Positions 35,218 to 39,576 of a stretch of 39,576 nt of DNA are shown in pieces (the first letter of the stretch is position 1; every line of letters begins with the position of its first letter). Source of the stretch: Catenulispora pinistramenti (GTDB lineage: Bacteria; Actinomycetota; Actinomycetes; Streptomycetales; Catenulisporaceae). The position numbers and the translations under genes were made by a program. The stretch lies in contig NZ_JAAFYZ010000082.1 of NCBI RefSeq assembly GCF_018274385.1, forward strand, positions 1 to 39,576, written 5' to 3'. Below the pieces are notes generated by a model. The model was not told the DNA's origin and ran no database searches. It was given only the letters and a program-made list of their open reading frames with translations.

Positions 35218-35931
35218 CCCGAGAAACCCCGGATCCCCGACTCCGATCTGGTTCGCGAAGTCCGCGGATATCCCCAGCACGCCGGCCATCGGCACCGTCC
35301 GCCGACTGGTCGTGGCGACGTCCTCGGCCTGCTTGCTCCACAAGAACGGGAACACGCTGATCCCCTCCGCGGGCCCCGCCGCGGCCACCTCAGCGCGCCA
35401 TCCCTCCCACCTCAGCGCGCTGTAAAACCCTTCCAACCGCTCGGACAACAGCCACCCGAGCCACGCCGAGTGCCCGATGTCCAGCGCCTCCCACTCCAGC
35501 GTGTCCGGCGCGAAGTAGGTCATCTGCCCCGGCTGCCCGGGCCGCCCCACCGCCGCCGGGTCCACCCCGTTCACCGCGAACACCCCGCCGAGCACGTCGT
35601 GCGCCACGACCAGCCCGGCCGACGCCTGCCACGCCGGGTCGAACGCCGCGGGGAACCCGTTCACCTGCGCCAGGCTCGGCAGGCCCCCGTCCTCGCCGGA
35701 GCCGCCGCCGAACACCCGCACCCAGCCGTCGTCGACCAGCAGGCCGCCGGAGCGCAGCGTCAGCCCGCCGAGCATCGACCGCGCTGTGACCTGGAGTTGC
35801 AGCAGCCCGCGCGTGCTCTCCCGGGCGTCGGGCGCGAAGACGGTCAGGGGTATCGGGCAGGCCGCGAACAACGCCTGGAGGTCCGGCCACGCCGGATCCT
35901 CCACCTCGATCAGCTCGGTGAGTTCTCGCAT
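35209..35931 (-). CDS. DUF2625 family protein
   Basis: 240 aa, ATG at 35931. It shows the DUF2625 pattern: MRELTELIEVEDPAWPDLQA, GLLVDDGWVRVFGGGS, LVVAHDVLGGVFAVNG and MTYFAPDTLEWEALDIGHSA, then a Trp/Phe-rich C-terminus FFPFLW-like. The role is unknown; there is no signal peptide or membrane segment. The last codons and stop fall in the first unit of the 14-bp repeat array, which then repeats downstream on this strand. Divergent from the glycosyltransferase operon. Confidence 0.9.
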   Translation of the reverse strand: MRELTELIEVEDPAWPDLQALFAACPIPLTVFAPDARESTRGLLQLQVTARSMLGGLTLRSGGLLVDDGWVRVFGGGSGEDGGLPSLAQVNGFPAAFDPAWQASAGLVVAHDVLGGVFAVNGVDPAAVGRPGQPGQMTYFAPDTLEWEALDIGHSAWLGWLLSERLEGFYSALRWEGWRAEVAAAGPAEGISVFPFLWSKQAEDVATTSRRTVPMAGVLGISADFANQIGVGDPGFLGLV

Positions 35932-36048
35932 CCGCCAGATGATGGCAGATCGCTCCGACGGTGCCGAGCCCGGGCGGCGAACCCGGACGGCGAACCCGAC
36001 CGCGGCCCCGAGACGGTTCAGGGGGCGTTCATCGAGCGGCCATCGAGA

Positions 36049-36070
36049 GGTCTAGACCAAGGTCTAGACC
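36049..36070. promoter_or_regulatory. Two tandem DasR-like (dre) operators
   Basis: The perfect palindrome ggtctagacc occurs at 36049-36058 and 36061-36070, each followed by aa, a 12-bp tandem. Streptomyces DasR sites have the core tggtctagacca (recalled); each copy here matches 11 of 12 positions. The second copy ends 56 bp before the GT2 start codon, a position suited to repression. DasR is released by glucosamine-6-phosphate. Confidence 0.8.
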
Positions 36071-36125
36071 AATCGATACGGTAGGGGGTGAATCAAAGCA
36101 CGAAGTCGCAAGGAGAACGTCGGCC

Positions 36126-37694
36126 ATGGCGCCGAGTACAACACTGAAATCCAGATCGACAGCCCGATCGGCCTCTCATTTACCGGCTCCACCCGATGAC
36201 AAAGAGTTGTACTGGTATTTCGGCCCTCAGCGCCGCTGGGTACTGCTCTTCTCGGCACTCTCATTCGTTTTCATCGCGGTCACCCTGTTCCTGTTCGCCT
36301 TGCGCACCCCCGCGCTGTGGGTGTTCCTGGCGGTCCTGGTCCTCAATCTGGTCGCCCTCGTGTTCTCGCTCGCAGACGGTCAGCGGCAGCGGCGACTGAC
36401 CCGGGCCGGGCACGAGGTGTTGGTGCGGGCTTGGAATCCCGATCCCGGACGGGTGCCGAGCGTGGACCTGTTCCTACCGACGTGCGGGGAACCGTTGGAG
36501 GTACTTCGGAACGCCTACTCCTACGTCGCGCGGATGCGATGGCGCGGCGAGCTGACGGTATACGTCCTCGACGACGCGGCCAGCCCGGAGGTGGCGGCGT
36601 TGGCCGACGAGTTCGGGTTCCGGTACGTGGTGCGGCCGGACCGCGGTCACCTGAAGAAGGCCGGCAATCTCAACCACGCGCTCACGATCGCGTCCGGCGA
36701 GATCGTCGCGATCCTGGACGCCGACTTCTGCCCGCGAGCCGATTTCCTGGACCACCTGGTGCCGTACCTGGCCGATCCGGCGGTCGGAATCGTGCAGAGC
36801 CCGCAGTTCTTCGACACCGACGAGAACATGGCGTGGCTCCAGCGGGCGGCCGGTGCGGCGCAGGAGTGGTTCTTCCGTTGGGTGCAGCCTTCACGCGACG
36901 CCGCTGACGCCGCGATCTGCTGCGGCAGCAACGCGGTGTACCGGCGGGCCGCGCTGGACCTGATCGATGGTTTCGCCAAGCTGGACCACTCCGAGGACAT
37001 GTACACCGGGCTGGCGATGCTCGGGCGCGGATACCGGACGCAGTACGTGCCGGTGTTGGTGGCCAAGGGGATCTCGCCGGAGAGCCTGCCGGCGTTCGTG
37101 AACCAGCAGTACCGGTGGGCGATGGGCAATCTGCACCTGCTGACCGGGCGGGAGCTGAAGCGCGCGGGCGCGGCGTGGCGGACGCGGCTCTGTTACTACA
37201 ACGGCGTCATCGGCTACGTGGTCATGGCGGTCAACGTGTTCGCCGCGCCGCTCCCGCCGCTGATCATGCTGGCCGGCTACCCGCAGCAGATCCGGCCCTG
37301 GCATGTGCTGCCGCTGCTGGCGCCGCTGTGGGTGTGGTTCGTGCTGCTGCCTGCGGTATCGCGTACCCGCTGGCGCATCGAGGTGATCCGCGCGAACTAC
37401 CTGGTCGCCTTCGCCGCGGCCGTGGCGCTGCTGCACACGCTGCGCGGCCGCGCCGCCGACTGGGTGCCGACCGGCGCCGGCGGCGGCCGCTCACGACTGG
37501 CGCGCGGCGTGGCGCGGATCGCGGTGCTGTGGCTGGGCGCGACGACCGGCGCGGCGCTGGTCGCGCTGACGGTGGACGTGGCGCGCTTCGGGGCCGGGCG
37601 GATGTGGGGCGTCGCGGTCTATGTGGCGGTGACGGGCTATCTGACGGTTCCTCTGATCAGGGATCTGATTCCGGCGATGAGGGGGACCAAGTGA
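36126..37694 (+). CDS. GT2 processive polysaccharide synthase (cellulose/chitin synthase-like)
   Basis: 522 aa, ATG 36126 with AAGGAGA upstream; longer in-frame starts are not supported. Two N-terminal helices (about 38-83), a cytoplasmic GT-A domain and four or more C-terminal helices. Catalytic set of processive beta-synthases: DD at 149-150 (VYVLDDAAS), DAD at 198-200 (AILDADFCP), ICCGSNAVYRR, SED at 289-291 (HSEDMYTG) and QQYRW at 327-331. It polymerises a UDP-sugar and extrudes the chain. Glucose, GlcNAc or mannose cannot be told apart; the DasR-like sites favour GlcNAc metabolism but do not prove it. No PilZ domain is seen. GTGA overlap with the next gene. Confidence 0.92.
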   Translation: MAPSTTLKSRSTARSASHLPAPPDDKELYWYFGPQRRWVLLFSALSFVFIAVTLFLFALRTPALWVFLAVLVLNLVALVFSLADGQRQRRLTRAGHEVLVRAWNPDPGRVPSVDLFLPTCGEPLEVLRNAYSYVARMRWRGELTVYVLDDAASPEVAALADEFGFRYVVRPDRGHLKKAGNLNHALTIASGEIVAILDADFCPRADFLDHLVPYLADPAVGIVQSPQFFDTDENMAWLQRAAGAAQEWFFRWVQPSRDAADAAICCGSNAVYRRAALDLIDGFAKLDHSEDMYTGLAMLGRGYRTQYVPVLVAKGISPESLPAFVNQQYRWAMGNLHLLTGRELKRAGAAWRTRLCYYNGVIGYVVMAVNVFAAPLPPLIMLAGYPQQIRPWHVLPLLAPLWVWFVLLPAVSRTRWRIEVIRANYLVAFAAAVALLHTLRGRAADWVPTGAGGGRSRLARGVARIAVLWLGATTGAALVALTVDVARFGAGRMWGVAVYVAVTGYLTVPLIRDLIPAMRGTK

Positions 37695-38098
37695 GTGCGA
37701 TGCGCGAGGGCAGTGGGATGGTCGATGGCGAATGGGAAAGCCGCGCCGACGGCGAGCGGGAGAGTCGTGTCGGTGGCGAGTGGGAAAGCCACGGAATGGG
37801 GAAGTCGGAGGCCGGTGCGGCTGAGCTGATGGTTGCCGAGGCGATAGCCGAACCTGGCGCGAGTGCTGGACCTGAGGCGCGGCCGGAGCCCGATCCCGGC
37901 GAGCAGCGCACCAGCTCAGCTCGGCATCTCCCGAGCGACACAGATCCGCATCTTCCGAGCAACACAGCTCCGCATCTCCCGAGCAACACAGACCACCACC
38001 TCCGCTGGCCCGAAGCCGTGGCCATCACCCTCGCGCTCCTTCTCGGCGGCGCGGTGGCGACCGGAGTGTTCCGGCCGATGCTGCCCTGGCTGGGCTGA
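37691..38098 (+). CDS. Small single-pass membrane protein with two repeat arrays
   Basis: 135 aa from GTG 37691, fixed by the GTGA overlap with the synthase stop; the longer frame from 37115 is read-through inside the synthase gene. Residues about 12-36 contain three DGEWESR-like units. Residues about 76-104 contain three HLPSNTDP units. A single C-terminal helix, AVAITLALLLGGAVATGVF, closes the protein, so the repeats probably face the cytoplasm or, with the opposite topology, the wall. No family is recognised. Three bases separate it from the acyltransferase. Position between synthase and acyltransferase suggests an adaptor role, which is inference. Confidence 0.72.
   Translation: MSAMREGSGMVDGEWESRADGERESRVGGEWESHGMGKSEAGAAELMVAEAIAEPGASAGPEARPEPDPGEQRTSSARHLPSDTDPHLPSNTAPHLPSNTDHHLRWPEAVAITLALLLGGAVATGVFRPMLPWLG
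37922..37993 (+). repeat. Three 24-bp in-frame repeats coding HLPSNTDP
   Basis: 24-bp units at 37922-37945, 37946-37969 and 37970-37993 share the core cgagc(g/a)acacag with a few substitutions. They encode the second repeat array of the 135-aa protein and keep the frame. Confidence 0.9.
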
Positions 38099-38101
38099 GC
38101 C

Positions 38102-39576
38102 GTGACCGTGCGCGGATTTCGTGCGGACATCGAGGGGCTGCGGGCCGTCGCCGTGGTGGCGGTGCTCGGCTTCCATGCCGCGGTGCCGGGGATGGCCGGC
38201 GGATACGTCGGCGTCGACGTGTTCTTCGTCATGTCCGGGTTCCTCATTACCGGGCAGGTGATGCGGCGCAGCGGGTTCTCGCTCGCCGAGTTCTACGCGC
38301 GGCGTGCGCGGCGCATCTTGCCGGCGGCGTCCGTCGTGCTGCTCTTCACCGGGGTGGCGACGTGGGCCTGGTTGCCGCCGCTGCGCCAGCAGGACGTCGC
38401 CTACGACCTGCTCACCGCCGCGCTCAACGGCGGCAACTGGCGCTTCGTCGCGGACCAGACCAATTACCTGGCCGCCTCGCGCGCGCCGAGTCCGTTGCTG
38501 CACTACTGGTCGCTGGGCGTCGAGGAGCAGTTCTACGTCATGTGGGCCCCGCTGGTCCTGCTCGCGATTGTGGCCGCACGTAAGCGGAACAGCTCCGTGC
38601 GGCGCTTCGTCCTCGCCGAGGTCCTGCTCCTGTCCGTGGTGTCGTTCGCGTTGTCACTGCACTGGACGCACACCTCCGCGCCGCTCGCCTACATGGGTTC
38701 GCCGTCGCGCGCGTGGCAGTTCGGCGCAGGTGCGATCCTGGCCGTGATACTCGACGGCCGATCGGTCGACCAGAACCCAAGCGGCCAGAAACGAAACGGC
38801 CTGAACCGAGTCCGCATCGCGGCCGGATTCGTCGGCGCGGCCCTCATCATCGCCGCGACCGTCACCTACGACAGCAAGACGCCGTACCCCGGAACCGCAG
38901 CCCTGCTACCGGTCATCGGCACGATCCTGGTCCTGTTCGCCGGAGCGGGGGAGTACCCGAAGTTCTCGATATCGGGGCTCCTCGCGAACAAGGCGCCGCG
39001 CGCCATCGGCCGCCTGTCCTTCGCCCTCTACCTCTGGCACTGGCCGATCCTCGTCCTGGTGCAAGCGCGCTGGGGCGACCTCCGGTGGGAACTGGCCGCG
39101 ACGCTGGCAGCAGCCTCCGCGATCCCCGCCTACGCCACCATGCGCCTCGTCGAGCAGCCACTGCGCTTCTCGAAGCTCATCACCGAAGTCCCACGCCGCG
39201 GAATGGCCATCGGCGCGATCGCGGTGATGCTGCCCTTGGCAGCGGGCCTCGCGGTGGGCACCGGAGCGGCCCGCACCCTCGGCGACGCGCAACCCTTCGA
39301 CATCAGAACCCTGCCAGCCGCGGCCGCCGCCGGCCCGCACCTCCTCGCCGCCCCGGCAGCCGACCGCACCGGCGGCCCGACCACGCCCACTCCCGCCCAA
39401 GCCCGCAAAGACTTCCCGCCCGACGGCGACTGCGAAGTGGCCCCCGCCGTCGCCATCAGCGAGCCCTGCCTCTTCATCCCGGCGCCGGCAGAGACATCCG
39501 ATTCAACACAAACACCCATACAAACACCCACACAAACACCCACACCGACCGGCCTGGTCCGCGACCCGAACCCACC
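38102..39576 (+). CDS. Acyltransferase 3 (OafA/YrhL) family protein, 3' end outside the window
   Basis: At least 491 aa; GTG start at 38102 (a GTG at 38108 is also possible), open to the window end. The AT3 domain starts RGFRADIEGLRAVAVVAVLGFHA, with the conserved H and R, then GGYVGVDVFFVMSGFLITG, FYARRARRILPAA, LLHYWSLGVEEQFYVMWAP and YLWHWPILV: about 10-11 helices. The C-terminal part, DFPPDGDCEVAP and EPCLF, is the usual linker that leads to an SGNH esterase domain, which would lie beyond the window. Such proteins O-acetylate surface polysaccharides. Two bases plus three separate it from the 135-aa gene, making a synthase-small protein-acyltransferase operon. Confidence 0.9.
   Translation, partial: MTVRGFRADIEGLRAVAVVAVLGFHAAVPGMAGGYVGVDVFFVMSGFLITGQVMRRSGFSLAEFYARRARRILPAASVVLLFTGVATWAWLPPLRQQDVAYDLLTAALNGGNWRFVADQTNYLAASRAPSPLLHYWSLGVEEQFYVMWAPLVLLAIVAARKRNSSVRRFVLAEVLLLSVVSFALSLHWTHTSAPLAYMGSPSRAWQFGAGAILAVILDGRSVDQNPSGQKRNGLNRVRIAAGFVGAALIIAATVTYDSKTPYPGTAALLPVIGTILVLFAGAGEYPKFSISGLLANKAPRAIGRLSFALYLWHWPILVLVQARWGDLRWELAATLAAASAIPAYATMRLVEQPLRFSKLITEVPRRGMAIGAIAVMLPLAAGLAVGTGAARTLGDAQPFDIRTLPAAAAAGPHLLAAPAADRTGGPTTPTPAQARKDFPPDGDCEVAPAVAISEPCLFIPAPAETSDSTQTPIQTPTQTPTPTGLVRDPNP
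39508..39543 (+). repeat. Three 12-bp in-frame repeats in the acyltransferase linker
   Basis: acaaacaccca followed by t or c is repeated three times without spacers (39508-39543). It encodes a Thr/Gln/Pro tract (TQTPIQTPTQTP) in the linker before the expected SGNH domain. Confidence 0.88.

Noticed and set aside
36049-36070. Coincidental restriction-site palindrome (tctaga) rather than an operator
   Set aside because: Two full 10-bp copies spaced 12 bp apart with shared flanks, in promoter position, go beyond a chance 6-mer in GC-rich DNA.

Overview
The window is high-GC DNA with long G/C-third-position reading frames on both strands, many GTG starts and short ATGA/GTGA gene overlaps. Several genes use F420-type or mycothiol-type chemistry (an LLM-class F420-dependent oxidoreductase, a PPOX/F420 family protein, an Rv2466c-type DsbA-like protein) and there is a group II truncated haemoglobin. 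This points to an actinobacterium. A streptomycete-like or Catenulispora/Actinospica-like soil organism fits best, but the species cannot be fixed from the sequence alone.

Backbone. Much of the gene content matches, as recalled from Mycobacterium tuberculosis, the run Rv2477c to Rv2464c: ettA (1465), a 4HBT thioesterase (3129), an uncharacterised partner gene (3662), glbO (7118), an HNH protein (22039), a CtaJ-like cytochrome oxidase subunit (22683), a DUF5130 protein (23083), pepN (23565), an Rv2466c-like DsbA protein (26256), a Nei-type glycosylase (27810) and rpiB (30721). tRNA-Pro(TGG) and tRNA-Gly(TCC) sit in the same stretch.

Accessory modules. Between 4.5 and 6.6 kb lie a YceI/MarR divergent pair and a secreted M23 peptidase. 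A DUF2079 membrane protein and an OsmC protein follow at 7.5-9.7 kb. From 9.8 to 13.3 kb is a sugar locus made of a BadF-type kinase, a GH4 glycosidase and a ROK regulator with a clear operator, but no transporter. From 13.8 to 17.5 kb is an ABC-2 exporter plus two-component operon (ATPase, permease, histidine kinase, LuxR response regulator), all translationally coupled. MscS, LLM and prolyl oligopeptidase genes complete the insertion between glbO and the HNH gene. Downstream of the backbone are a SpoIIE-type phosphatase, an MMPL transporter, an aldehyde dehydrogenase and a DUF2625 protein.

Right end. A cellulose/chitin-synthase-like GT2, a 135-aa repeat-containing single-pass membrane protein and an acyltransferase-3 protein (cut off by the window end) form a tightly packed operon. 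Upstream are two tandem perfect GGTCTAGACC palindromes, which closely match the DasR responsive element of streptomycetes. This is the best candidate for an undescribed system: surface-polysaccharide synthesis and O-acylation placed under amino-sugar control.

Repeats. Short tandem repeats occur both in frame inside proteins and at gene 3' ends. At several 3' ends the segment containing the stop codon is itself duplicated downstream.
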